Positions 1-11,223 of a DNA stretch of 64,000 nucleotides are shown piece by piece. Position 1 is the stretch's first letter. Every line of letters begins with the position of its first letter. Position numbers and translations under genes: made by a program. Source of the DNA: Bretschneidera sinensis (lineage: Eukaryota; Streptophyta; Magnoliopsida; Brassicales; Akaniaceae); assembly GCA_023935145.1 (NCBI GenBank), contig CM043698.1:59868001-59932000 (forward strand), read 5' to 3'. The notes under the pieces are model-generated. The model saw nothing but the letters and a program-made list of their open reading frames with translations, ran no database searches and was not told where the DNA came from.

Positions 1-697
1 GGAATAGAATTGTGATTTCATTATCGGGTTTGATTGTGCATGCAGAATATCTAATTCCATTCTGATTCCAATGTTTGATTGTATGCAATAGGGTTGGAAT
101 TTGATGGAATATGTTGTAATGACTAAAACATCTTTTTCTTAAAATAGGCAGAAAAGACGATAAAAATTCATTTTCTAATATATTTTCTTAATTTTTAAAC
201 CATTAAACGTAATGTATAATATTATTTTATGCTTATTTAACTATTTTCTTTATAATCCATGTTATAATATATTTATTCCTGATCTTTATCTAATATTTAT
301 GTGTATTTTTATTTTTTCTCCAATTAATTTTTAAAAAGAAAACATGTTTTTTAATCTTGAAAATGCCATTAAGAAGAAAAATAATGATCACCCATTTGTA
401 CAATATAAATTATAATATCACTAAGGGGTGAAAAAGGAAGGGAAATATTGGAATATTATGATTTGTGTGGGAGGTTTTTTTTGGTCCAATGGCGACCAAA
501 AGCAATTACTTGTTTTGTGGAATTCAAAATGACAAGTCCCATGTTGTCATTTGTATTTCCAGGTTTTGAGGCAATTGTGTTTGTCATGGAATTGTAATTC
601 TATGTTTATTTTACAACCCGACAGAAGAATTGGTAAGGCACATGGAGATGCAATTCAATTGTCACTCAATTCCACTTACCAAACGGACCATTAAAAA
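1..697. mobile_element. Right part of a non-autonomous TE-like repeat in an intron of the adenylate kinase gene
   Basis: This AT-rich stretch has no supportable exon. It is rich in GGAATT/AATTCC-type words and ends near a motif reading CCAAACGGACC. A similar word pattern occurs at both ends of the inverted-repeat element at about 27116-28150. I infer a MITE-like insertion whose left end lies outside the window, in the intron before the exon at 779. No terminal repeat or target duplication can be shown from what is visible. Confidence 0.3.
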
Positions 698-709
698 ATT
701 GATACAGTA

Positions 710-769
710 AATTTGCTAAATGTAGTTTGCACTCTGGAGTGAATTTGCTAAATGTATTTTGCACTCTGG
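710..769 (+). repeat. 28-bp tandem duplication next to a splice acceptor
   Basis: Positions 710-737 and 742-769 carry the same 28-bp segment with one difference (TAGTTTG versus TATTTTG), separated by 4 bp, so the period is 32 bp. The second copy runs almost into the acceptor AG at 777-778 of the adenylate kinase exon. The acceptor itself is not duplicated. Confidence 0.85.
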
Positions 770-778
770 TTCTTGCAG

Positions 779-1453
779 GAAATATTGGAGGGAGTTACAG
801 ACATCGATTTGGTGGTTAACCTGAAGCTTAGGGAAGAAGCATTGCTTGCAAAATGCCTTGGAAGAAGGATTTGTAGTGAGTGCGGACGAAATTATAATGT
901 TGCTTGCATTGATATCAAGGGTGAAAATGGGAGCCCTGGAATTTATATGGCTCCACTTCCTCCTCCTCCACATTGTGCATCAAAGCTTATAACTCGTGCT
1001 GATGATACTGAAGAAGTTGTTAAGGAAAGACTGCGTGTATACTATGAGATGGTATAATTCCATATATTTTCAATTTCAAGAATCTAATAAACTATGCATA
1101 AAATTTATTATGAAGTGTATTTCAAAGATTCCTGGATGAAACCACTTATCTATATTATATAGGACTTCGTATTACTGGCACCTCTTCAGAAGCTCATAAA
1201 TTTGTCCACTCTTTTGGGATTTAATAGAAAACTATGCTTAGGCATGGAAATATTCATTAATGGTTGAATTAGTGACTAAGTGCATTGTAAATAATCTTTT
1301 TTCATGCAGACTCAACCATTGGAGGAGTTCTACCGCATTCGTGGGAAGTTGTTGGAATTTAATCTTCCAGGAGGAATCCCAGAATCTTGGCCAAAGCTGC
1401 TTCAAGCTCTACATCTTGAAGATCATGATGACAAACAGTCCGCCGCAGCATAA
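779..1453 (+). CDS. ADK: Adenylate kinase, chloroplast type (last two exons only)
   Basis: Two exons are visible, 779-1051 and 1310-1453 (stop TAA at 1451). They join in phase 0 across a GT-AG intron and give 138 codons. The first exon carries the LID-type region with the pair ICSECG, followed by NYNVACIDIKGENG and the helix region LITRADDTEEVVKERL, both typical of adenylate kinases. The last exon reads PLEEFYRIRGKLLEF and LPGGIPESWPKLLQAL, matching as I recall them the C-terminal end of plant plastid adenylate kinase 1 (Arabidopsis At2g37250 type). The enzyme interconverts ATP + AMP and 2 ADP. The P-loop and N-terminal transit peptide are upstream of the window. Exons look intact, with no stops or frameshifts. 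Confidence 0.8.
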
Positions 1454-2884
1454 GTTCTTGTAATTCTGTAACATATTCATCAAGTTAGGTCATTCTTTGC
1501 ATGTGCAATACTCGCATGCATATTAATTTTAGAATGAAAGGGAAAAAAAGAAACATTTATATGCATTAAGTGGAAACATGGCCTTATTAGGATTTAGACA
1601 AGTGCAAAATGGGTGTTGTATTAATGGAGGCTTTCTGTTATTGTTAGTGATTTTATTTGGTTGACGAATAGTTGACCTTAAGAGGATATATTTGTGGGGG
1701 ATAAGTTTTGTTGCAATTCAGCTTTGCTGTATATGCTGTTTATTGGGTTTTGCTAGAGAGGCTATAAACCAAGCTTTTCTTAACAAAATAAAGTTTGGTG
1801 TAAGTTGAAGCTCTCAGTAAATGTGTGAATTACGGGTAAATTAGTATGAATTAATGATTCTTAGATTTATGGATCCTGTATGAGCCATTTTGTGACTGAG
1901 TTGATGATTCTTTCTGTAGCTATTTCACTTGCATGTTTTGAGATAGATAAAAGGTTTTTTTTGCATGTTTTGCTACTGAGGCAGCGGAATTGTATATTGA
2001 AGGAGTTATGATATATCTCATATCATTGCTATTTTCAGATGCAATAGTTTTCTGTAAAAACATGATCGCCTTGTAGCAAAGCTTGTCTTGTACACGTCTG
2101 CCAACCTGGTCTTTTCATGAGCTCTATTTGTTTCTTGTTTTTGTCTGTTCCTTAGCTTCAGAGTTTGTAGTTGTGGATGAATTTGATGGAAGGCATGATG
2201 TATCTTACTCCTTTTATCTCTATTGTTGCTGAAAATCACTTTCATTTGTTATTGTTGCAAAAGGGTCCAGGTCTTTATTCACATAGCTATATTGCGACTC
2301 TGCAAATGGAAGCAGGAAACGAGTCAGCTTCATCGTTCTTGCATTGGTCAAGATCGACAAGAAATCTCAACCTGAGGTAAATATTTGTGGTTTTCACTTC
2401 AAACATCGGAGATCAACATGGTTTTGAATCTAGGTTTATTGTTGATTTGTTATCTAACAACATACTCCTGCAATTTAGATTTCTGGCATTTCTTTGTCGG
2501 ACCAGACTGTTATAATGGTACTTCGTTTCTCTGCATTGAATTTAAGATCAAGTGGTCCAAAATTATAAAAATTAATTTACTACTATGTCTCGTTATAGAT
2601 GTCCTCATTTCTATTTTGGGATGTTCTAAAATGAAAAGTTCTTACCTAGCATAGATTCATGAAAGATACATGACACAAAAGTCGTCTCACCAATGGATCC
2701 GAGTTGGACAATAATTTTTTTTTCCAAGATAGTTGTCTCCGATCAAAAGTCAAATACTTTTATTATTAATTTTCCAATAATATCGTTATTACTCCAACAA
2801 GTGATTTGTATGCAATTAATGTACTGCTTGAATGGTAAAATTGGTATTTTAATACCCCTATTAAGTGGCTTGCATGCATAGTTA
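1454..2884. other. 3' UTR and intergenic sequence, no gene seen
   Basis: The sequence downstream of the adenylate kinase stop probably holds its 3' UTR (T-rich, several AATAAA-like words). Short open frames here have no recognisable product and no codon bias. I see no RNA gene or transposon termini. Confidence 0.5.
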
Positions 2885-3815
2885 TCAGAATTTTACGATT
2901 CGCGATTCAATTCGTACGGTTCTTGATTCGATTCGTGAGATTCGTGATTTGATTTGATTCACTTTAGGATTTAAACGATTCAAATTGGTATGTCGAATCT
3001 AAGTTAATCATGAATCAGTACCCAATCTACAATTCAGTAAGATTCATTTCAATTTGATTTGTACGATTCACCTGATTCAATAAAATTTAAATTTTTTAAA
3101 AAAGAGTTATAGGAAAAATGTTTAAGACAATATGTTTAGAATTAAAATAAACACAATTAATTAGTTTTTCTCTTTTATAAGTTATTCTAGAAATTTAAGA
3201 TTCTAAGATTTTACGCTATGAAACAATCAAGCCCATATAACATTCATATTTTTTATTTCAAATTATAATAATATTAAGTACAGTGATACTATTGTTTTAT
3301 TTTATTGCTTTATTAATTTATCATATTGTGCTATCTTAATTGTTTGTTAGTAGTTAGCAAATTACTATTATATGACTATAATATGTTAGTTAGAGTAGAT
3401 AATGAGATTCGAACTAACATCACTTGCTTGGATCACGATCCTCTCCATTTAAGAATTGAAATGGAGGTCAAGTTCATGATGAGATTGAATACCACATTGA
3501 TAAATTTAAATTTAAGTATTCTGCATTTAATGATGTGACATTCAATCTCATCATAAACTTGACTCTATTTCAATTTTCAATTGGAAAGAATCATTATCCC
3601 ACTTGCTTGGAGATAAGTTTTACTCCAATTGATCGCGGATCATTCAATATATGTTAAAATATTTCACTTTTAATATATAATTATTAGTTTTATAATTATA
3701 CATTTTAATTTAAATTGACTTTAAGAATTTGTACTGAATCTCATAATTCGATTCTCGATTAACAAAATCGAGATTTTGATTAACGATTCGAATCTTGATT
3801 CGATTGTATATAATT
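2885..3815. mobile_element. Candidate inverted-repeat (MITE-like) element with GATTCG-rich ends
   Basis: Both edges (2895-3075 and 3725-3815) are made of imperfect repeats of GATTCG/CGAATC words in opposite orientation. The core is AT-rich and has no coding capacity. This looks like a non-autonomous element with long degenerate terminal inverted repeats. Exact ends and a target duplication could not be fixed. Confidence 0.35.
3438..3592. repeat. Long hairpin: 53-bp inverted repeat with 49-bp loop
   Basis: The arms 3438-3490 and 3540-3592 are reverse complements over most of their length. The inner 24 bp (3467-3490 against 3540-3563) match with one mismatch, and the outer part matches with several substitutions and a small gap. 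It could be a small foldback MITE nested in the surrounding repeat. Confidence 0.7.
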
Positions 3816-3843
3816 AATGTATTTTTTTAATCTTTGAGCTTTC

Positions 3844-4023
3844 AAAGGAAACATAAAAAATGGGATGTAGTGAATATTTGAACTCATGGTTATTTTCTTG
3901 AATATGGTGGTTAAGCTAAAGGTTTTTCACAATTGTTCCACTGTTTTGTGTCCATGCTATGGGCTTTTGGCCCCATCGTGGCATGAGTTTGAACCCAAAA
4001 AAAAAAAAAAGAGCAGAAAGGAA
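3844..4023 (+). mobile_element. Candidate SINE or other retroposon with A-tail
   Basis: A segment of about 165 bp ends in a run of 14 A at 3997-4010. It contains a degenerate pol III A-box-like word near 3910 (GTGGTTAAGC) and a B-box-like word just before the tail (AGTTTGAACCC). The 7-bp word AAAGGAA occurs at 3844-3850 and again at 4017-4023 and could be a target duplication, but it is short and not directly next to the tail. Confidence 0.4.
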
Positions 4024-6237
4024 TTTATCAAAATGGCACGGTAATCTGTTGGCAGTTAAATGTTTTGAAGTAAAGAGGAGCTATTAATCTTTCAGGATAT
4101 TCCTATGGAGTTAGTAAGGCCTGGTTTACTCATACCGTGCAGAGTCTAAGTGAAAGATTGATCAGAAATTCAGAATACCAATATCACAATCCCCCTGTTT
4201 TTGAGAAATAAATGCATGAGAGTTGGGTCTTTTTTCTAGTGTAATCAAATTCTTAAGACTAATCTATTAAATTAACTCCAATGCATGTATTTTCTGGCAT
4301 GCTGGGAATCCTTGAAGGCAGAATAGGTAATGGGTTTGGTTGAGTTAGGCTTAGCCCAAATTTGTTCCAATCCATTACCCTATTTTTTGGGAAAGGCAAT
4401 ATAAATGTTTTATAATTTTTTTTTTATTATTTTAGATTTATCTTCTTAAGGGGTGGGGGAAGAAAGAATTTTATTATTAAATTCAACGTATAATATTAAT
4501 TTTAATAAATTTAATATACAAGATTGTATTATTAAGATATAAAAGAAGATAAGAAGAGTTTCACGGTATATATAATTTATTATTTTATTATTTATAAGAT
4601 TAAATTTTAAAATTTTAACTTACACATTCACATTGTATACTTATATGTTATGTTGAGTAAATAAAACATTTTTTATTTGATTAATTTTTTAAAAGTAATA
4701 TCTTAATTTCTTTTATAGTTATTTAATATTTTCGTGCAGATGCTATATTTTTTTTATTGATATTCACATGTTATGTTATTGAATTATATAAAATTTTATC
4801 AATAAAAAATAATAAAATCAAATCTATAAATCTTTCAAAGTAAGAAAAATAAATAAATAATAAACGATCTCTAACAAATTGAATGCATGATCATATTTTA
4901 AAAGTAAATATAAAAAGAGAAACAAGTGAGCTCATACCACAAGCTTAATTTTTTTAATCACATTTAATAGATTGAGATTTTGTATCATTATTTGATTATA
5001 AAATCTAACTTATAAACATTATAAAAATAAAAAATAAATATTTTAATCCAATCAATGGTACAAGTCAATTGAAATATTGAGATAGTATTATGAATATATA
5101 AAGAAAATAATTATCATTATTATGTAAAGAATTTTTATTAAGTTAAAAGGTATTTTCAGATATTTTTAATTATCGTTATTTTTTATTATACGTTTCAAAA
5201 CACAATATTGTCTAAAGCATCTTAAAAATAGTTTTCAAAAATACATGTTTTGTAACACTTTTACTAACACGGTTGATAATTATATTTTATCAAAAGTAAA
5301 GTTTAAATTTTTTACCATTGAAAAAACAGATTTTGTAAACACACTTTTAAAGCACTTTCTTTCTTTTATGTAAACATTAAAGTGTAAAGGCACAAAAATT
5401 TGGTGAAAATTCTTCTTTTAGTACTTACCAAAGAGTACCATAAAAATATCTTATGGGAAATATCATTAACTTTGGAAATAGGCAATGAATCTTATTTATG
5501 AAAACACTGTCTCAATCATTTTATCCATTAAATTGGCCTCCTTAATGTTCTATGGCCTTTGTGTAGTTGCTCACATGGACGATAGAACACACATGTTTAT
5601 GCAGACAATTATGCTGCAACTTGAAAATACCCTTTATGCAGACAATTATTCATGTATGGCAATGAAATAGAACATGCTAAAAGTCTTGCTTGATATGGAA
5701 GATTAAAAAGTAAGAGAATGGAAAAAGGCTAACTATATTGTCAAGGCCAATATTGTTAATGTATGAGAAAATTTTATAAATGGATACAATTATCTTTACA
5801 TTTTCTGTTTGAGATAGTTTACTCTTTTTTTTTTCTGTTTATTATAAACAAGAACTAATCCAAACAATTTTAAAAAAACGATTTATAAAATATAAAAAAA
5901 AATCTTGTTAATTAAAAAAATATATATTTTGATATTAACAATGTTAGCTCTGACAATATCATCAATCAATGAAAAATTGAGAAGATGGAGAAAAGGAAAT
6001 TGAAAAAAGATTTAGTAAATCTATTTCATTTATATACTACATCTACATGGAAATGTCAAAAAGAAAAGGGGGTGCTGTGCTTTTTTCTCTTATTTGGTTC
6101 TATTTGGTCTAGTATTATAAACAAATTATGGTTTGTAAAAATTATTTTGAAACAATTTATAGTAAAACAACAAGTAATTATAAATTGTTTAATATTTAAT
6201 AAAACAACAGTGAAAATAAAAACTATTTCATAAACTA
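4024..6237. other. AT-rich intergenic DNA, no gene seen
   Basis: Strongly AT-rich sequence with many poly-A/T runs. The open frames at 5485-5670 and 5985-6233 have the composition of random AT-rich DNA and no recognisable domain. I see no clear terminal repeats here. Confidence 0.5.
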
Positions 6238-6509
6238 GGTAGTTGGTAATCTGTTCAGGAGGCAGAAACTCTACATGTGTGTGGTAACATTAGGGTAGAG
6301 GGAGAGATTTTTAGATAGAGAAATCCACCAATTTTCTTGAGAGAAAGACAAGGATCTTGGGTGGTGGAAACAAGTGTACTTTTAGATTCCGTGATCCTAC
6401 ACACGATCCTGATGAGATCAATGACTAAAAAAAGAGAAATCTAATATAAAAGAAATATTTCAGATCGAACTGGTAAAAAACCAAATTCACTGTGTAAATC
6501 TTCGTTACA
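6238..6509 (+). repeat. 5' LTR of the copia element (5'-truncated)
   Basis: Aligns with 14450-14679 from AGTTGGTAA to GTTACA with moderate divergence. The LTR part corresponding to 14326-14450 is missing. The sequence upstream of 6238 is unrelated AT-rich DNA. Confidence 0.7.
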
Positions 6510-6637
6510 TTTGTATTAGTGCATGTGCTATCGTTCTTTAGGTGAATATAATCTCTTTGAACATTAATTCTTGTATTGAATTGCTTGATAATGCATGTTC
6601 TTGAATGAAACCCGAAATTATAAAACCTGAAAATTTA

Positions 6638-7192
6638 AAAATGGCAACCTCGTGTATACTACTTATGATACGAAAATTTATGTGTAATTAGCCTCCATGT
6701 AAAGGATTAAATCTGTAGATTTTCCTGAGTTAACTCTCTTTGTGGAGAGAACCAAATTAATCCTCTTTTTATCGAGCTTTATGGTTGAAAATGGCAACTT
6801 ATTGTACACTGATCCTTATGTCACGAAATTTTACATGTAAGAAGCTTTCATATCAAGAATGAAATCTAGAAATTTTCATGGCTTAACACTCTTTGTGGAG
6901 AGAGAAAATAATTAAGCATGTTTTTGAAGGATTGATGGTTTAAAATGGCAACTTATTTGTTTGTTGTCCAAAAATGAAAATTTATATGTAAGTAGATCAT
7001 ATATAGATCATATCTGTAAATTTTCCTGGCCTAACTCTGTGTAGAGAGAAAAAAAATCAAACTCTTTTAATGGGCAAAATATTGAAGCTTGTTCATTTGT
7101 AATCAAAATGCCTTGAATTTTCACATGAAAGTAGATAATGTTAGAAAATATCTTTGGATGTAAAACATCTTTCAAAATTCAGGAAACATTCA
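6638..7192 (+). repeat. Three to four imperfect ~150-bp tandem repeats in the copia leader
   Basis: The word AAAATGGCAAC starts units at 6638, 6788 and 6942 (periods 150 and 154). A more diverged unit starts near 7105, and a further partial unit resumes at 7637 after an inserted LTR-like sequence. Each unit also repeats a TTTTCCTGRSTTAACTCT-like block followed by GTGGAGAGAG. Confidence 0.7.
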
Positions 7193-7631
7193 TGTTAAAT
7201 CACCAAGATTGAACAGCTTAATATGAGGAAGTGTATCTGAATCCATGACAATCAATTACTCTCTAGAGCCGTGCGGTATGTCTTCCAGATCAACACGTTC
7301 TCTTAGAGAATCATTTGTTTTCTCTTGCTCTCTCTCTCTGATGATGGGATGTCAAAGAATAGAAGAATAATTGTACGTGTGATCTGAGGATCATAACCGC
7401 TATTAATAGATAACTTCCCTGTTATCTTTTGGAATTTCTATTTTAGCCCATCATAAAAATAAAAATTACCCTTAAGTCTCTACACATTAAAGGCCTACAT
7501 CCTATTAGATACGTTAAAGCCCAAATTACCTAAACCTTAGTAGATCACTTTAAATGGGCTTAACCTTATATGACAGTCTATAACACATAATTATTTACAT
7601 GTAAGCCCAATGTTGGATTAAGGATCCAACA
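7193..7631 (-). mobile_element. Candidate solo LTR inserted in the repeat leader
   Basis: Read on the minus strand this 439-bp block begins TGTTGGATCC and ends TTTAACA, and it interrupts the tandem repeat series described at 6638-7192. The TG...CA ends and length fit a copia solo LTR. The flanking 5 bp (ATTCA and AACAA) do not match, so the insertion boundaries remain uncertain. Confidence 0.4.
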
Positions 7632-8519
7632 AACAAATATATGTACATGAAATATGGAAAATTTCACTGGTTAACTCTCATGGATGAGAGAGAAAATTTG
7701 AACCCTAGTCTAAAAGAGCAAAACTTTGACTCAATGTCATGTTTAGTTCAAGACATAAAACTTACATGGTGGTGTAGAGCTCTGAGTGAGCTTTCCAAGA
7801 ATATATGGCAAGTAATTTTTGGTTACCTATGGAGGCAGAAAAAACCATTGAATTTTTTAGTGTTTTAGGGCAAATTTCGTGCTAAAGGTTGAAGATGACA
7901 CTGTTAATATGGCCGAAAGAGAGTGAGAAACACTCTCCATCACCGATGACCCGAAAGTGAAATCCGGCCCCATCACTGTGCTTAAAACCGCCGAACGAAA
8001 CGTTCGTCACTGATCCAGTAGCAATCTAATGCTAGTGGCAAGTGTAGTAACACATTAGTGGTGCGAGTGTTTGTGTTTCTTGTGTTTTTTGAACAATAGC
8101 GGCCATACAAACCATTGTCGGTACATGGCGGCACGTGATGGTGTTTTGCAATGGCTTCGGTGATCGGAAAAATTCCATTCCTATCATAAAATATATGTGA
8201 TTTTCCTATAATTTTTCCTGAAATTGATGTCATCCATATTATTTATTATTATTTTTTAAAAGAATAAATAATTATTAAAAAAAACATTTTTTGGGGAAAA
8301 TTGTGAAAATTGAATTTGCGCAAATTTGAGTGCGACAAACTTATTTTTGAACTTGATGTGATTTTTTTGTTTGGTCTATATCTAGTGGGAGCTTTGGAAA
8401 ATTCTTGATTATTTTTTTTTTCTCTACAATTGAAATCAAACTCAATCAAAATTGCGTGCATATATTTGTTATCATGTAAACGAATTTAATAATTGATTTG
8501 AGTATCAAGTTCTTAGACC

Positions 8520-9350
8520 ATGGCTTTGAATCTTAAGACTATTAAGGTTGAGTTGAACAATGATGAAAAACTGGATGGTGAATACTTTCAAGTTTGGCAC
8601 CAAAAGGTTCAATACATCCTTGAAGCACTAATTGCTATGAAAATCATCAATCACAAAATGAGCAAACTTGAATAAGTAACTTCTACTCAAAGTGAAAGAG
8701 ATCATGAGGCTTATGAATTCTGTAAGATGAATGATAACATTGCTCAAGTGGTAATCTTGAGAAATATGCAAGATGATCTCGCATATGAGCATGTGCAGTG
8801 TAATACCACTCAGGAAATCTTGCTTGTCATGAAAGGAAAGTATTAGCGTTTCTCTGCCACGTTGAGGTTTTTCATTGTCAAGTTTGGCACTTACAAGAAG
8901 TGCCTAAATCATTCAATGAGGCAACATCTTGTTGAGATGTCAAATATGATAAATGCTATTAAGGTAGAATGTCACCCCTTAACTGATGAACAAGAGATTT
9001 AGGTAGTAATTTGGTCTCTACCTAATAATTGGGAGCACATAAAAATTGAAATGATGCGTAATGAAAAATTCAAAGTTTGGATGGCATTGCACGTCACCTG
9101 GAACTTAAAGATGAGCGACGTGGGGTTGCTAAGCATTCAAGTCAAGCTTGTGTTGCTTAATCCAACTTGCGTAAGGCTTTGGGCCTAAAGCACAAAAAAG
9201 GTAAAGAGGTCGTTCTGGCACCCAAGAAGACCAATAAGTGCAACAGGGGTAAGTGCGGTGGTAAGAAGGACAAGACCAAGATGAGTTGTTACAATTGTGG
9301 CGAGTTAGGTCACTTCGCTCGTCATTGCACTAAGCCGAAGAAGGTATTAC
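8520..9350 (+). pseudogene. Copia gag remnant
   Basis: The frame opens with ATG at 8520 and reads MALNLKTIKVELNNDEKLDG, typical of copia gag, but meets TAA after about 50 codons; several later stops follow. The last part (9167-9350) is open and encodes a basic linker and a retroviral-type zinc knuckle CX2CX4HX4C for RNA binding. The frame is cut by the insertion at 9351. Confidence 0.75.
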
Positions 9351-11223
9351 TGTAACGACCCATCCTGGGTTGGCCACCCCCGAGGTGGTGTCGTCACGTT
9401 TTGAAATCCTAGTACGACACATATATGCAACAATATAAAAACATACATCGATTGAAAATATATATACATCAACCCTCAATACTCAACATGAGAGTTACAT
9501 TATTAATATCCCATATGAAACAATATATACAACTTATTATGCATGAATATCTACCCAAAAAAAAATTCCATTAGTCTGAGGATGTGGACCACGAGACTTA
9601 CAAATTTATTTGTCCTGCCCGCTACCTGAAATTATTTAACAATGAAGAGTAAGCTTCACAAGCTCAGTGAATTAAATTGACTAGAAGTACTCGATTATAT
9701 ACTTCTAGTTATATTCATTCATTATTAAATCAGCATAATTAATCATATATCTCTTCTCACATTCTAATTCAATTATTTATCAATTTCTCTTAATAAATAA
9801 ATTATCAAACTATCCTCTTTTAATACATATATCTCATATATTTTATCAATTTAATATCATTATAAAGTTCAAATCATACAAACAATCAATAATATAATTA
9901 TTTATTATATCATCATCTCTATTTATCTATCATCAAAATTGTCTCATTATGAAACTCATTTATCTATCCATTATTTAATAATCTAAATTGATTCATTAGC
10001 ATCTCAGCCATTAATAATAAATATTTAAAACAAATATAATGCATGAATTTAAATTTTCTTTCTTTCTTTCTCATCAGATCATTTCATATTATTATCTGGG
10101 AACGTCTTCCCACATGTCGACATGATTCAGCCAGACCAGCTACCTTCCTAGTCTTTCAACCAGATCAACTGTCTTCTTGGTCTTCTCAATCAGACCAGCT
10201 GCCTTCCTTGTCTTCCCTTTTATGCATGTGAGTAATAACATTCAAACAAGCATACATCAAAGCATTAAATTCAACTATCTAGCTCTTTCTCAAAATTATT
10301 ATTTTTATCATATTTATTAAATTGTCTCCTCATATATCATATCAATTTTTCAATCATATTTGCAGAAATTTCATATAACTTCTCAGCATATTTTTCATTA
10401 ATTCATCCTTTCAAAAATATAAATTCTTATATAATTAATATTCAACATACTATTTAATCCATAATCAATAAATCAATCAATTATCATACATAATAGAAAA
10501 TACATGATTCAATCATTATAATTCAACAAGTTATTCAAATATCATAAATTCATTTTTGAGTTTGTAAATATATAAATTATATCTATAATTGAATTAGAGA
10601 AAGAGCAAAAACCATGAATTTTTTTTTAAAAAAACGAATGTCTCTGAGCCTTCAGAGACTAATGGCTTAGAGATAAATATAAGCCTTGTATAATTTTTTT
10701 TTCTCCACCACTTTATCGTTCAGATTTTTTTTTTTCGCTTCACCACTCAAAGACTTTTTTTCCACCACTTCACGTGAAGTCTGCGATTTTTTTTAAATGC
10801 AATTTAAATATTTGCCATTGGTTATTTAAAATTCTGCCATCATTTAAAATTTACTGTTTTGCCATTACATAATTATTGTTTTGCCATTTACCCTTTAAAA
10901 ATCAATTTTTCATTTTTTCTTCCTTCCAAAAATTATAGAGAAATATTTTTAAAAAATTATTTCCTTCTAAATTTTTTTTAATTATTTTCCTCAACTTCAA
11001 TCAATATTTTTATTCAAAATTCTTTCATTTCAACTTCAAATTTCAAAAAAATTTAGTACTTTCTTTTTCAAATTTTTTTAACTCTTTTCAACAAAATTTC
11101 CATTATTATCTTTCAAATATTATTTCAAATCAATACTAAATCTTTCATCAATGGATTTTTTAATTAAATATAATATATGTAAAATTACTTCTTTACCCTT
11201 ATTTTATAAACATGCGTACTATA
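9351..11223 (+). mobile_element. Long solo LTR-like insertion inside the copia gag-pol
   Basis: The insert starts TGTAACGACCC, a start I associate with plant Ty3/gypsy LTRs, is very AT-rich and non-coding. The 5-bp word ATTAC stands immediately before it (9346-9350) and again at 11224-11228. With the insert and one ATTAC removed, the copia frame runs through KKV, PYSTSLINAYVSS and VMLTET without a break, which supports the boundaries. The right end (ACTATA) is not the usual CA. No internal retrotransposon region is present. Confidence 0.65.
10132..10219 (+). repeat. Three ~30-bp tandem repeats
   Basis: Units start at 10132, 10161 and 10191 with the words CAGACCAGCT, CAGATCAACT and CAGACCAGCT, each followed by CTTCCTNGTCTT-like sequence. 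The array lies inside the LTR-like insertion. Confidence 0.8.
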
